Notes under the pieces: generated by a model | Told to the model about the DNA's origin: nothing | The model's input: only the letters and a program-made list of their open reading frames with translations | Database searches by the model: none | Position numbers and translations under genes: made by a program | Shown: positions 21,198 through 30,266 of the stretch, piece by piece | Layout of the letters: each line of letters begins with the position of its first letter | How positions within the stretch are numbered: the stretch's first letter is position 1 | NCBI RefSeq assembly: GCF_030930995.1 | Contig: NZ_CP133217.1 | Location: 4,020,001-4,084,000 of the forward strand | Reading direction: 5' to 3' | DNA: 64,000 nt | From: Thiothrix subterranea | GTDB lineage: Bacteria; Pseudomonadota; Gammaproteobacteria; Thiotrichales; Thiotrichaceae

Positions 21198-21452
21198 TTA
21201 CGCCGCCACAGTTTCTGCGGATTCTTTCAGCAGCTTAGTCACCCGTTCAGTAGGCTGTGCACCACATCCTACCCAGTAAGCAACCCGATCCTGCTCGATA
21301 TGCAGACGGACTTCTTGACCACGCGCGACCGGGTTAAAATAACCGATGCGTTCAATGTAACCACTATCGCGCGGCTTGCGCTTGTCGCTAACGACGATGT
21401 GGTAAAATGGATGCTTTTTCGCACCACCTCTTGCCAGACGAATATTGACCAT
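21198..21452 (-). CDS. rpsP: 30S ribosomal protein S16
   Basis: 84 residues, typical S16 length. [20 protein letters not shown] and [15 protein letters not shown] are family hallmarks. First gene of the rpsP-rimM-trmD-rplS operon, with a plausible promoter at 21515-21542. Confidence 0.97.
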   Translation of the reverse strand: MVNIRLARGGAKKHPFYHIVVSDKRKPRDSGYIERIGYFNPVARGQEVRLHIEQDRVAYWVGCGAQPTERVTKLLKESAETVAA

Positions 21453-21514
21453 GTGAAGACCTTACCAAATTCAGTTAATACGTAGCAACCGAGGCTGCCC
21501 GAAGTAAACGCGCA

Positions 21515-21542
21515 ATTCTACGTTAATTTCAGAAAAAGTGAA
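21515..21542 (-). promoter_or_regulatory. Candidate sigma-70 promoter of the rpsP operon
   Basis: On the minus strand TTCACT (21537-21542) and TAGAAT (21515-21520) are 16 bases apart. TAGAAT is followed by TGCGCG, a GC-rich discriminator of the kind found at growth-rate-regulated ribosomal promoters. Start site not known; about 60 bases of leader would precede rpsP. Confidence 0.45.
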
Positions 21543-21563
21543 GCGTTGATTAAGCGCTTATCC

Positions 21564-21592
21564 ACAAAAAAGCCCCCAAGACCTGGAGGCTT
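21564..21592 (-). terminator. Terminator after the DUF1287 lipoprotein gene
   Basis: Stem 21570-21578 with 21584-21592 (nine pairs including one G-U on the minus-strand RNA) and a five-base loop, followed by a minus-strand T-run. It lies 30 bases past the stop at 21623 and insulates the rpsP operon. Confidence 0.75.
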
Positions 21593-21622
21593 CCTGATAA
21601 ATCACTGACTGACCGACTAAGT

Positions 21623-22336
21623 TTACTTCGCAGACACGTACTTTAGCCCAGTATTGCCGGGGAAATAACGGTAATGCCCGGTAATGGGCATCGCAAATAG
21701 TACGTCTTCTATCTTTTCGCCTTCAGCAATATTGTGCACCACTAAATTACGCCGAGGGTCAGCGGATGACTTACGATTCACTACAATGCCGATGTGCTCT
21801 TGATCCCCCCCCAAACTCCAGGTCACCAAATCACCGGGGCGATAATCTGCCGGATTACCCGTCGCGGCTACACTGGCGCCATGACGTTGGAAAAAGGCTT
21901 TCAAATTGTGCACACGCCTATGATCAATATTAGGATCGGGACGGTTCAAACCCCATTTTGATAAATTCGGGTAATTATAAAAATTACGCGACATATCCTC
22001 ATGCACCAAACGCTGAAGATCAATCCCTAACTTGCGGTACGAACGGATCACCGTATCCGTGCATACCCCAACATTCGCTGGCACATCACCATTAGGGTAA
22101 CTAATGGGAATATAACGCCCATCATACACCACACGGTGTCGCAAACGATCCAACGCCGCATACGACAGACGCTCTGGCGTTGCCACATTACTACGCACAG
22201 TTGCCGAACGCTTCACATCAACTGACGCCGCTTGCTGTGTTGAACAACCTGCCAACCCAGCCAGCAACATAACACCCGTCAAAACGACAGGAAAACCCCA
22301 TTTCGACAAGCGCGGTATAGCAAAAACACTACTCAT
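21623..22336 (-). CDS. DUF1287 family lipoprotein (putative NlpC/papain-like fold)
   Basis: 237 residues. Residues 1-30 form a lipoprotein signal ending LAGLAGC, with C31 as the lipidation site. The mature part matches the DUF1287 (YijF-like) pattern: VCTDTVIRSYRKLGIDLQ, LVHEDM, NIDHRRVHNL and DLVTWSLGG..EHIGIVV. C92 followed by H181 and H201 is the layout of a papain/NlpC-like cysteine active site, so a peptidase or amidase role on the envelope is possible but unproven. The next gene upstream (22461-23696) has a similar Cys...GD...H layout. A terminator follows. Confidence 0.8.
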   Translation of the reverse strand: MSSVFAIPRLSKWGFPVVLTGVMLLAGLAGCSTQQAASVDVKRSATVRSNVATPERLSYAALDRLRHRVVYDGRYIPISYPNGDVPANVGVCTDTVIRSYRKLGIDLQRLVHEDMSRNFYNYPNLSKWGLNRPDPNIDHRRVHNLKAFFQRHGASVAATGNPADYRPGDLVTWSLGGDQEHIGIVVNRKSSADPRRNLVVHNIAEGEKIEDVLFAMPITGHYRYFPGNTGLKYVSAK

Positions 22337-22460
22337 TTACCCCACTCCTAATTCAAATATCCCCAATAAACAGACTCATCAGAACAATTAATTATTATCA
22401 TGATTTTTATACCGTAAGCAGATGGAATGCCAGTCTATTCCGACAAAAGAGCACCATACC

Positions 22461-23696
22461 TTAATAAGTAGGGCAATCCGCACGGTACGGCTCTTTTACT
22501 ATTCCCCAGCGGAACGGCAATGGCGCGTGTGGATCAGATACCAGCGATCCCGCTTCCACGTTCTGACGCAATTCACGCAACGTCATATAATATTCCTCAC
22601 CCAACGTCATCTGCACCATGCAAAAATCGTTAAGGCTCTTCAACTCTTGCGGTGGTGGTTGATCATTAGAAAACACCGCTTTTGCCCAACGCGCAGGCTG
22701 CGAATGCGGATCAAAGCGCCCGACCCGATCCAAGTGACTGCGAATGGAACTGAAAAACAAACCCAAGCGCTTATCACGACCCGGCGTTGAATGGTCGTCA
22801 TATTCGCGTGCATTCATGCAACGACGCCCTTCACCCCGAATTTTTTGCAAGTACCACAATGCATCATAGACATAAACAGCACGGTCATTCGCGTACATGC
22901 ACAACGCCAACAACAAACGCTGCGATTTCTCATCCGACGTTTCCGGGCGCTTTGCCAGCTTGCCAGCGATAACATCGGTATATTTTACGTAATCGTAAGC
23001 CACTTCATTCGCCAGATTGAACTGCTCTTCGCTGTAACCCGGCTGTTGCATAGCGGATTTCATAATATTTTGCGGTTGCTTGAAACGCCGATAACCATCA
23101 CCAAACTGTTTATCTTCTGGCACATAAAACGGGAAAGACGGCGTGCGCAGTAAATAACGTGCCTGCTTCGGGGTGGTAGATGCCATTACCTCGGCAATAC
23201 CCGCGTCGGTAACATCCACAATTTGGTAAGAATGCACACCGGGTGCTACGTAAATATCACCGGGCTTAATATCATGCAAAGCAATGGGATAAGTGTCATT
23301 ACGCAATGACACGGTGCTGGTCATATCAGCGACATAATCCAGAAAATTGCGCACACGTCGATCAGGCGGCAAGTTATCCCACGTCGACATGTCATTACTA
23401 ACAGTGCGACCGGCTTTGTCGCGATTACCGATGACAAACGGCAAACGGTGCTCAAACGCAAAAATAAGCCGCATCGCGTAAACGGCATCAGCGCAATCGT
23501 TTTCAAATTTGTAGTAAATTGGCTTAGCGGGATCCATGAAAATATCGTCTTTCCACTGAGTACGTACCCACTGGTGATAACGTTCTTCCCACACATCATC
23601 CCACACATTTTCACTAGGCCAGACAGCGGCAACCGCAAACGAAGGCATGAATGAAATCACTGCCAGCAACCATGCTAGAATAAACGCTTTTTTCAT
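22461..23696 (-). CDS. Exported protein with Cys/His arrangement, function unknown
   Basis: 411 residues, not recognised. A signal peptide covers residues about 1-24 (ending SFAVAA). The mature start is Trp-rich (VWPSENVWDDVWEERYHQW). C68 sits in FENDCADAVYAMRLIFAF at the head of a helix, and PGDIYV..GVHSYQIVDV puts H155 in a strand after a Gly-Asp. This resembles the Cys-helix and GD..H-strand plan of papain-like/NlpC domains. A second half (about 200-411) is helical with paired Cys (C279-region ALCMY, GEGRRCM, DFCMV, RADCPTY). Cysteine peptidase or amidase activity is inference only. It sits 124 bases from the DUF1287 gene, on the same strand. Confidence 0.7.
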   Translation of the reverse strand: MKKAFILAWLLAVISFMPSFAVAAVWPSENVWDDVWEERYHQWVRTQWKDDIFMDPAKPIYYKFENDCADAVYAMRLIFAFEHRLPFVIGNRDKAGRTVSNDMSTWDNLPPDRRVRNFLDYVADMTSTVSLRNDTYPIALHDIKPGDIYVAPGVHSYQIVDVTDAGIAEVMASTTPKQARYLLRTPSFPFYVPEDKQFGDGYRRFKQPQNIMKSAMQQPGYSEEQFNLANEVAYDYVKYTDVIAGKLAKRPETSDEKSQRLLLALCMYANDRAVYVYDALWYLQKIRGEGRRCMNAREYDDHSTPGRDKRLGLFFSSIRSHLDRVGRFDPHSQPARWAKAVFSNDQPPPQELKSLNDFCMVQMTLGEEYYMTLRELRQNVEAGSLVSDPHAPLPFRWGIVKEPYRADCPTY

Positions 23697-23843
23697 GAAA
23701 TTTACAACTTGATACGGTTCATCAGAAGAACACTAAATAAACAGACGCCCAACAGGCTATCCCCATACAAACGTTAGGATAGGAAACATGCCCATAAGTT
23801 CCTAAAGATTGCTAGGGTAGTTCAGCTTATCAAGGATTTCAAT

Positions 23844-23878
23844 AAAAACGGCTCGATTATTGAATAGTCGAGCCGTTT
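23844..23878 (-). terminator. Terminator after small lipoprotein 1
   Basis: Stem AAACGGCTCGA (23846-23856) with TCGAGCCGTTT (23868-23878), 11 pairs, followed on the minus strand by TTTTTATT. It lies about 50 bases past the stop at 23927. Confidence 0.8.
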
Positions 23879-23926
23879 CAGATCGCCACAAGCAGCTAAT
23901 GATTGCGCATCAACCACTTTTAGGCA

Positions 23927-24283
23927 TTACTTCTGGTACTGCTGCATAACAGACTTAGAAGATTGATCCATGGAAACTGCACCTTTGTAGTTACCTTTCG
24001 CTTTAACCTTAGGCACCATTGGACGCTGACCTTGGCCTGCCACACAACCATAAACGTGCTTATGACCAGCGACAGCACCCGGATGACTATGGCACTTATT
24101 TGCACAAGAAGGGGCTTCATCATGGCAATGTTGACCAGCGGCTGGTGTAGCTGCTGCGGCTGGCGCATCAGTTGCCGCCGCAGGTGCTGTTTGTGCAGTC
24201 TGTTGACCCATTTGTTGGCAACCTGTCGCAAACATAGCAGCAACGATCAGGGTTGCAAGTGTCAATTGAGATTTGATTTTCAT
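23927..24283 (-). CDS. Small lipoprotein, paralogue of 24632-24901
   Basis: 118 residues, family not recognised. The lipoprotein signal MKIKSQLTLATLIVAAM ends FATGC, lipidation at C22, followed by QQMGQQTAQTAP. An Ala/Pro-rich linker leads to a His/Cys-rich insert (HCHDEAPSCANKCHSHPG, then HKHVYGC) absent from the paralogue, which could bind metal. The C-terminus PMVPKVKAKGNYKG...MD.SS.SVMQQYQK matches the paralogue almost word for word. Gln at +2 after the Cys suggests outer-membrane retention. Confidence 0.8.
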   Translation of the reverse strand: MKIKSQLTLATLIVAAMFATGCQQMGQQTAQTAPAAATDAPAAAATPAAGQHCHDEAPSCANKCHSHPGAVAGHKHVYGCVAGQGQRPMVPKVKAKGNYKGAVSMDQSSKSVMQQYQK

Positions 24284-24540
24284 CGGCTTAAGTCTCTTTC
24301 ATTGTTTAAGGAAAATGTACACTGTGTAGCAAAAACTCAAGGGGTTATTTACCACACACAGGAGTGAATTTAGCACGAATTACCACAAAAAACTTTCCGA
24401 AACGCTAGATTCTTAAAGTGATGCGGTGTTGCTGGCGAATTTTCAAGCCTGATAAACAGATTGCATTAAATACAAACGCGGTTCAAACAAAAATATACTG
24501 ATTAAATTATAAAATTTAATAATCAAAAAGGCTTTGCAAA
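24284..24540. other. Intergenic leader between the two paralogous lipoprotein genes
   Basis: About 260 AT-rich bases between the start of lipoprotein 1 and the terminator of lipoprotein 2, with no credible ORF. It should hold the promoter for lipoprotein 1; a weak TACATT about 45 bases upstream of the start codon is the best -10 seen, without a convincing -35. Confidence 0.5.
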
Positions 24541-24571
24541 AAAAAAGCCTCTTGCCGTAACAAGAGGCTTT
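24541..24571 (-). terminator. Terminator after small lipoprotein 2
   Basis: Perfect 11-bp stem (24544-24554 with 24561-24571, AAAGCCTCTTG/CAAGAGGCTTT), six-base loop, followed by a long T-run on the minus strand. It lies 60 bases past the stop at 24632. Confidence 0.9.
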
Positions 24572-24631
24572 GCGCGACACTACTATCCAAACAATAGCGT
24601 GTCTCTGGTGCCAAACATCAACAGCTTAAAA

Positions 24632-24901
24632 TTAACGCTGTTGATATTGCTGCATTGCACCTTGAGAAGCTGGATCCATAGCGACTGGACCTTTGTAGTT
24701 GCCTTTAGCTTTAACTTTAGGAACCATTGGTGCAGGTGCTGGACGTACAGGAGCTGGAGCTGGAGCAACAGCAGCAGGTACTTCAGCAGCAGGTGCTTCA
24801 GTTGCTTGCTGAGAAGTCTGTTGACCCATTTGTTGGCAACCTGTTGTCAGCAAACCAGCGAACAACAAACCAGCGATAGCCACTTGAGATTTGATTTTCA
24901 T
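24632..24901 (-). CDS. Small lipoprotein, paralogue of 23927-24283
   Basis: 89 residues from the ATG at 24901; a longer frame exists upstream but the signal peptide fixes this start. Signal MKIKSQVAIAGLLFAGLL ends TTGC with lipidation at C22, then QQMGQQTSQQ, an Ala/Pro/Val-rich linker (APAPAPVRPAPA) and the shared tail PMVPKVKAKGNYKGPVAMD..SQGAMQQYQQR. It lacks the His/Cys insert of its paralogue. Function unknown; an abundant structural envelope lipoprotein is one possibility, given the small size and strong terminator. Confidence 0.8.
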   Translation of the reverse strand: MKIKSQVAIAGLLFAGLLTTGCQQMGQQTSQQATEAPAAEVPAAVAPAPAPVRPAPAPMVPKVKAKGNYKGPVAMDPASQGAMQQYQQR

Positions 24902-25099
24902 AGTAGTAAAACTCTCTAAATAATTGATCTTAAAATGGAAAATAAGCCTCACCAACATTGGCGATAGCATTAAGCCTTAATCCAGTCCATGAATTTTCTG
25001 GATGAAGCGCATCATACAACTAGACAATTCAGTAGGCAAACCCATCTTAGCGTAAATTTCCTTAATGGTCGTTAGGAATATCGAAAAAAGCTAATATAG

Positions 25100-26482
25100 C
25101 TACCCCGGAAACCCACCCATGGGTGGGAAACCACCGCCCATCGGCAACTTACCTTTCATGCCCGTCATGAGCTTACGTAAGCCACCTTTGGAAAACTGTT
25201 TCATCATTTTGCTCATTTGCAAGTGCTGTTTCATCAAGCGATTCACGTCCTGAACTTGCAGCCCACAACCAGCAGCAATCCTGCGCTTGCGAGATGCTTT
25301 AATAATGTCCGGGTTACGGCGCTCTTCCAGCGTCATGGAATTGATAATGGCAATCATGCGGCGCACTTCTTTGTCATTCGCCTGATCTTTGACGTTAGCG
25401 GGCAAATTTCCCATCCCCGGCAACTTATCCATCAAACCAGCCATGCCACCCATCTTTTCCATTTGTAACATTTGGTCACGCAAATCTTCAAAATCGAACG
25501 ATTTGCCTTTATTGAGCTTTTTGGCGAGTTCTGCGGCTTTTTTATGGTCAACCTGACGCTGCGCATCTTCAATCAAGCTCAGCACATCACCCATGCCCAA
25601 AATGCGCGATGCCATGCGTTCGGGGTGGAACGGCTCTAGCGCATCCAGCTTTTCGCCCATCCCGACAAACTTAATCGGTTTGCCCGTGATATAGCGCACT
25701 GACAAAGCCGCACCACCGCGTGCGTCGCCATCCGCTTTGGTCAACACCACGCCCGTCAGCGGCAGTGCATCCCCAAAGGCTTTAGCGGTATTGGCAGCAT
25801 CTTGCCCAGTCATGCTATCGACCACGAACAGCGTTTCCACCGGATTTACAGCGGAATGAATAGCCTGGATTTCCGCCATCATCTCCGCATCGACGTGCAA
25901 GCGTCCGGCGGTATCAATGATGAGTACATCCATGTACTTGAGTTTTGCCTGCGCAACCGCCGCTCTAGCAATATCCACCGGCTTTTGGGCAACATCACTG
26001 GGGAAGAAAATCCCTCCTGTCTGCCCGGCAATGGTTTCAAGCTGTTTAATCGCGGCAGGACGGTAAACGTCACAACTCGCCACCATGACCGACTTGTTCT
26101 GGCGCTCTTTCAGGAAGCGGGTCAATTTGCCGACCGTGGTGGTTTTCCCCGCACCCTGCAAACCTGCCAGCAAAATGACGGCGGGGGGTTGCGCATTCAG
26201 CGACAACGTCTCGTTGGCTTTACCCATGAGACTAACCAATTCATCGTTGACCACTTTGATCAAAGCTTGACCGGGGCTAAGGCTTTCCAATACCTCTTGC
26301 CCAATCGCACGTTCACGCACCCGATTGGTGAATTCACGCACCACTGGCAGCGCCACATCCGCTTCTAACAGTGCCATGCGCACATCACGCAGGGCATCTT
26401 TAATGTTTTCGTCGGTCAGACGTGCCTGACCGCGTAGTTTTTTTACCGTCTGCGAAAGACGTTCACTTAAATTCTCGAACAT
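25100..26482 (-). CDS. ffh: Signal recognition particle GTPase Ffh
   Basis: 460 residues. N-terminal helical domain, GTPase domain with the P-loop GLQGAGKTTTVGKL, DTAGRLHVD and TKADGDARGGAALS, then a Met-rich M domain (about 300-460) with RRIAAGCGLQVQDVNRLMKQ for 4.5S RNA and signal-sequence binding. The end is Gly/Pro/Met-rich. It brings inner-membrane proteins to FtsY and the translocon. Divergent from the ypjD-like gene, as in E. coli, where ffh, ypjD and corB are also neighbours. Confidence 0.97.
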   Translation of the reverse strand: MFENLSERLSQTVKKLRGQARLTDENIKDALRDVRMALLEADVALPVVREFTNRVRERAIGQEVLESLSPGQALIKVVNDELVSLMGKANETLSLNAQPPAVILLAGLQGAGKTTTVGKLTRFLKERQNKSVMVASCDVYRPAAIKQLETIAGQTGGIFFPSDVAQKPVDIARAAVAQAKLKYMDVLIIDTAGRLHVDAEMMAEIQAIHSAVNPVETLFVVDSMTGQDAANTAKAFGDALPLTGVVLTKADGDARGGAALSVRYITGKPIKFVGMGEKLDALEPFHPERMASRILGMGDVLSLIEDAQRQVDHKKAAELAKKLNKGKSFDFEDLRDQMLQMEKMGGMAGLMDKLPGMGNLPANVKDQANDKEVRRMIAIINSMTLEERRNPDIIKASRKRRIAAGCGLQVQDVNRLMKQHLQMSKMMKQFSKGGLRKLMTGMKGKLPMGGGFPPMGGFPG

Positions 26483-26614
26483 GATTTTGACTTCTTGCTA
26501 GTCCCATTCAGGCACAAGTTGCTATCATAGCACTAAAGCAAACACGAATGCGTTCCCGAAACGGCTACGTAAACTGGAAAATAAACGTCCCAACCCATGA
26601 AATCTGTTTGAGCA

Positions 26615-27418
26615 ATGACAATAACACTTAACGTATTTGCCACACTGGCATGGCTGGCAACTTGGTTACTGATTGGGGTGCGCCTGCGGGATCGCTTACA
26701 AACACGCTCACCCAAACACCGTAACGTGCTGGTATTACTGTGGCTGCTCTCATTGAGTCTGCACGGTTGGAGCATCTTGCATCATATTTGGCAGGAAGAC
26801 GGTCTATCCATCAGTTTTGCCACCGCCAGTTCCATCGTTATGTGGCTATGCAACCTCTTGCTGTTTATTACCATGTTGAAACGCCCACTGGAGACGCTGG
26901 GAATTTTCGTCGTGCCATTCACAGCAAGCGCGATGCTATTGCCATTGCTGAACCCTACTCAAACCGCCGTCATCAATTTAGACAATGGCTTAGGCGTACA
27001 CATTTTCATCTCTTTATTGGCGTATAGCATGTTAACCCTCGCCGCGTTACAGGCACTGTTGTTAGCATTGCAAAATAAACATCTACACAATCACCAGCCG
27101 GGCGGGTTAATTCGCACCTTACCACCGCTGCTGGATATGGAATCCCTGCTGTTCAAATTGCTCCTACTGGGCATTATCTTGTTATCATTTGGCTTGTTTA
27201 GCGGTGTATTATACGTCGACAACCTGTTTGCCCAACACTTGGTACATAAAACCATTCTGTCAATCTTGGCATGGGTTGTATTTACCGGATTACTGGTGGG
27301 TCACTGGCGTTATGGCTGGCGCGGGCGCATTGCCATCCGCTGGACACTCAGTGGCTTTTTCATTCTCATGCTGGCTTTTTTTGGCAGCAAATTCGTACTG
27401 GAATTTTTGGTAAATTAA
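26615..27418 (+). CDS. ypjD: CcsA/YpjD-family inner-membrane protein
   Basis: 267 residues, almost wholly hydrophobic with about eight transmembrane helices. It matches the cytochrome c assembly (CcsA-like) family as found in E. coli YpjD. The tryptophan-rich haem-binding WWD signature of true CcsA/CcmC proteins is not seen, so a haem-handling role is uncertain. The position between ffh and a CorB-like gene is the E. coli arrangement. It ends two bases before the GTG of the next gene. Confidence 0.8.
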   Translation: MTITLNVFATLAWLATWLLIGVRLRDRLQTRSPKHRNVLVLLWLLSLSLHGWSILHHIWQEDGLSISFATASSIVMWLCNLLLFITMLKRPLETLGIFVVPFTASAMLLPLLNPTQTAVINLDNGLGVHIFISLLAYSMLTLAALQALLLALQNKHLHNHQPGGLIRTLPPLLDMESLLFKLLLLGIILLSFGLFSGVLYVDNLFAQHLVHKTILSILAWVVFTGLLVGHWRYGWRGRIAIRWTLSGFFILMLAFFGSKFVLEFLVN

Positions 27419-27420
27419 CC

Positions 27421-28710
27421 GTGGACATTAATGAAATACCGCTAGGTATACTGTTTTTTGCCTTGTTTATCCTGTTTCTGCTCTCAGCATTTTTTTCTGG
27501 GTCTGAAACCGCATTGATGTCACTCAATCGCTATAAACTCAAACACCAAGTAGACAAAGGACATTCGGGAGCCACCCTAGCGCAAAAACTCTTGAATAAA
27601 CCAGACCGCCTAATCAGCCTGATTTTGTTGGGTAATAACTTTGTTAACATTCTGATTACGCAACTTGCCACGCTACTCGGCTTGCGTTTATTCGGGGATG
27701 CGGGCTTGGCCATTGCAACCGGAGTTTTGACGTTCTTGCTGCTGATTTTCGGTGAAATCATGCCAAAAACACTGGCTGCTATGCACCCGGAACCCATTGC
27801 ATTTGTCGCCTCACGATTTTACAACTTCATGATGAAGGTCATGTGGCCATTTATTTGGCTATTGAACCTCATCACCAACAATCTGCTACGTTTATTGGGT
27901 GCAAGAAGTGACGAAACCAGCCGCGTCGCCCTCAGCCATGAGGAATTGCGCACGGTTGTCAGTTCTGCTGGCGCTCATATTCCCCAAACCCACCTCGACA
28001 TGCTATTGCGCGTTATGGACATGGAAAGCGCCACCGTGGAAGACATTATGATTCCGCGTAGCCAACTGGTCGGGCTGGATCTAAATGACGACTGGAATGA
28101 ACTCGAAGAGCAAATCACCAACAGCAACTTCACCCGCCTGCTGGTCTACCGCGAAAGCCTCGATAATGTGATTGGTTTCGTGCACCTGCGCAAACTCTTG
28201 CCACTGTTCCGTGATGGGCATTTAGACAAAGAACGCTTTGAAGCCAGCATTCGCCCCGCGTACTTCATCCCAGAAAGCACCCCATTAACCCAGCAATTAC
28301 TGAACTTCAAAACGGAAAGCCGCCGTATTGCCCTAGTGGTGGACGAATACGGCGAGATTCTTGGTCTGGTCGCGCTCGAAGACATTCTGGAAGAAATTGT
28401 CGGCGAGTTCTCCAGCGTCCCCAGCAGCCAATCACGGGAAATTCGCCGCATGGAAGACGGCAGTTATTGGGTGGATGGCAGCATCCCCATCCGTGACATT
28501 AACCGCGAAGTGGGCAGCAACTTCACCTCGGAAGAAGCCAATACCATCAACGGTTTGATTCTGGAATACCTTGAATCCATTCCCGTCCCCGGCATGACCA
28601 TGCTGATTGATGATTATCCGCTGGAAATTCGTAAAACCCGCAACAATGCGGTTAAAACCCTGATCATCCACCCCAAAATTCAGCGCAACGAAACTGATAA
28701 CGATGAGTAA
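27421..28710 (+). CDS. corB: CNNM/CorB-type membrane protein with CBS domains
   Basis: 429 residues from GTG at 27421, two bases after the ypjD stop; an in-frame extension upstream would overlap ypjD. N-terminal DUF21 membrane domain (about 1-180) with FFSGSETALMSLNRYKLK, then paired CBS domains (about 205-340, VEDIMIPRSQLVGLD and LVVDEYGEILGLVALEDILEE) and a C-terminal CorC/HlyC domain (WVDGSIPIRDINRE). CNNM/CorB proteins are implicated in magnesium transport or efflux. Overlaps radA by eight bases. Confidence 0.88.
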   Translation: MDINEIPLGILFFALFILFLLSAFFSGSETALMSLNRYKLKHQVDKGHSGATLAQKLLNKPDRLISLILLGNNFVNILITQLATLLGLRLFGDAGLAIATGVLTFLLLIFGEIMPKTLAAMHPEPIAFVASRFYNFMMKVMWPFIWLLNLITNNLLRLLGARSDETSRVALSHEELRTVVSSAGAHIPQTHLDMLLRVMDMESATVEDIMIPRSQLVGLDLNDDWNELEEQITNSNFTRLLVYRESLDNVIGFVHLRKLLPLFRDGHLDKERFEASIRPAYFIPESTPLTQQLLNFKTESRRIALVVDEYGEILGLVALEDILEEIVGEFSSVPSSQSREIRRMEDGSYWVDGSIPIRDINREVGSNFTSEEANTINGLILEYLESIPVPGMTMLIDDYPLEIRKTRNNAVKTLIIHPKIQRNETDNDE

Positions 28711-30067
28711 GGTAAAGCTCCAGTACCATTGCACCGCCTGCGGCAGCCTGCATCCCAAATGGAGCGGGCAATGCGGTGAGTGTGGTGCATGGAATACCCT
28801 GGAGGAAAGCGTCAGCCTACCGGCAAGCAAGCAAGCAGCCAATCAACGGGCGGGAGGCTACGCGGGTGAAACCGCTGTAATTCGTTCCCTAAACGAAGTC
28901 AGTTTAAGTGAAGCGCCCCGCATCCTCACCCACCAACCCGAACTCGATCGGGTACTCGGCGGCGGATTGGTATCCGGCTCAGTGGTACTGATCGGTGGCG
29001 ACCCCGGCATTGGCAAATCCACCATTTTGCTACAAACGCTTGCCACCTTAACCGAGATGAAAACCCTATACGTGACAGGGGAAGAATCGCTGCAACAAGT
29101 GGGCTTACGTGCCAAACGCTTAGGGCTACCCAGCGCACACTTGCGCTTGCTCACCGAAACCTGTGTGGAAACCATCCTGAGCTTGGTGGTGCAAGAAAAA
29201 CCGCAATTGATGGTGATTGACTCCATCCAAACCGTGTTTACCGACAGTTTGCAAGCCGCCCCCGGCTCGGTCAGCCAAATCCGTGAATCAGCGGCTAAAC
29301 TGGTGCGTTTCGCCAAGCAAACCAATACCGCCATGTTTCTGGTCGGTCATGTCACCAAAGAAGGCACATTGGCTGGGCCGCGTGTTCTCGAACACATGGT
29401 CGATACCGTGCTATATTTTGAAGGCGACCCCGGCGGACGTTACCGCATTATTCGCGCCGTCAAAAACCGTTTCGGCGCAGTGAACGAACTCGGCGTATTC
29501 GCCATGACCGAACAAGGCTTGAAAGGTGTCAGCAACCCGTCTGCCATTTTCCTGTCACGCCACGAAGAACCGGTTTCCGGCAGTGTCATCATGGTCACAC
29601 GCGAAGGCACACGCCCACTCATGGTGGAAGTGCAAGCATTGGTTGATCAAAGCCACGGTGCCGTTCCCCGCCGTGTAACCTTGGGATTGGAACAAAATCG
29701 CCTTGCCATGCTCTTAGCAGTGCTGCATCGTCATGCCGGAATTTCAATGTTTGACCAAGACGTATTCATAAATGTTGTCGGTGGTGTTAAGATTTCAGAA
29801 ACCGCTGCTGATTTATCATTGTTGTTGGCGGCTCTCTCAAGTTTTCGCAACCGTCCTCTGCCTGCTGATCTGGTGGTTTTCGGAGAAGTTGGGCTGGCAG
29901 GCGAAATTCGCCCGGTTCCAAACGGTGAGGAGCGTTTGCGTGAGGCAGCCAAACACGGTTTTAAACAGGCTATCGTAGCGAAGGGAAACAAGCCACGTCA
30001 CCCGATTGAAGGGATGAAAGTGGTCGCCATTGCCAGATTGGAGAAAGCGATAGAAATTGTGATGTAA
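28703..30067 (+). CDS. radA: DNA repair/recombination protein RadA
   Basis: 454 residues. N-terminal C4 zinc finger CTACGSLHPKWSGQCGECG, RecA-like ATPase core with Walker A GGDPGIGKST, the RadA-specific KNRFG motif (VKNRFGAVNELG), and a C-terminal Lon-protease-like domain (about 290-454). RadA drives branch migration of recombination intermediates. The start ATG overlaps the end of the CorB-like gene, so coupling is likely. Confidence 0.96.
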   Translation: MSKVKLQYHCTACGSLHPKWSGQCGECGAWNTLEESVSLPASKQAANQRAGGYAGETAVIRSLNEVSLSEAPRILTHQPELDRVLGGGLVSGSVVLIGGDPGIGKSTILLQTLATLTEMKTLYVTGEESLQQVGLRAKRLGLPSAHLRLLTETCVETILSLVVQEKPQLMVIDSIQTVFTDSLQAAPGSVSQIRESAAKLVRFAKQTNTAMFLVGHVTKEGTLAGPRVLEHMVDTVLYFEGDPGGRYRIIRAVKNRFGAVNELGVFAMTEQGLKGVSNPSAIFLSRHEEPVSGSVIMVTREGTRPLMVEVQALVDQSHGAVPRRVTLGLEQNRLAMLLAVLHRHAGISMFDQDVFINVVGGVKISETAADLSLLLAALSSFRNRPLPADLVVFGEVGLAGEIRPVPNGEERLREAAKHGFKQAIVAKGNKPRHPIEGMKVVAIARLEKAIEIVM

Positions 30068-30266
30068 ATTCGCAACAATAACGTGCATAATTTGTTGACT
30101 CTCAACAACAGATATAATAATTTTATTATTCCGTTCGGGTCATACAGACGTTACAAACACAGGTACGGGCAAGCGCCAGAAATATTTTATTGTTAACGTT
30201 ACCTCTCCAGCTTGATAGTATTTATTAATTACTCTCACCCACATTCACAGACGGGGAGTATCCATC

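Noticed and set aside
27271-27420. CorB-like protein starting at 27271
   Set aside because: This would overlap the ypjD-like gene by 148 bases and adds residues unlike the family. GTG at 27421 fits the DUF21 start.
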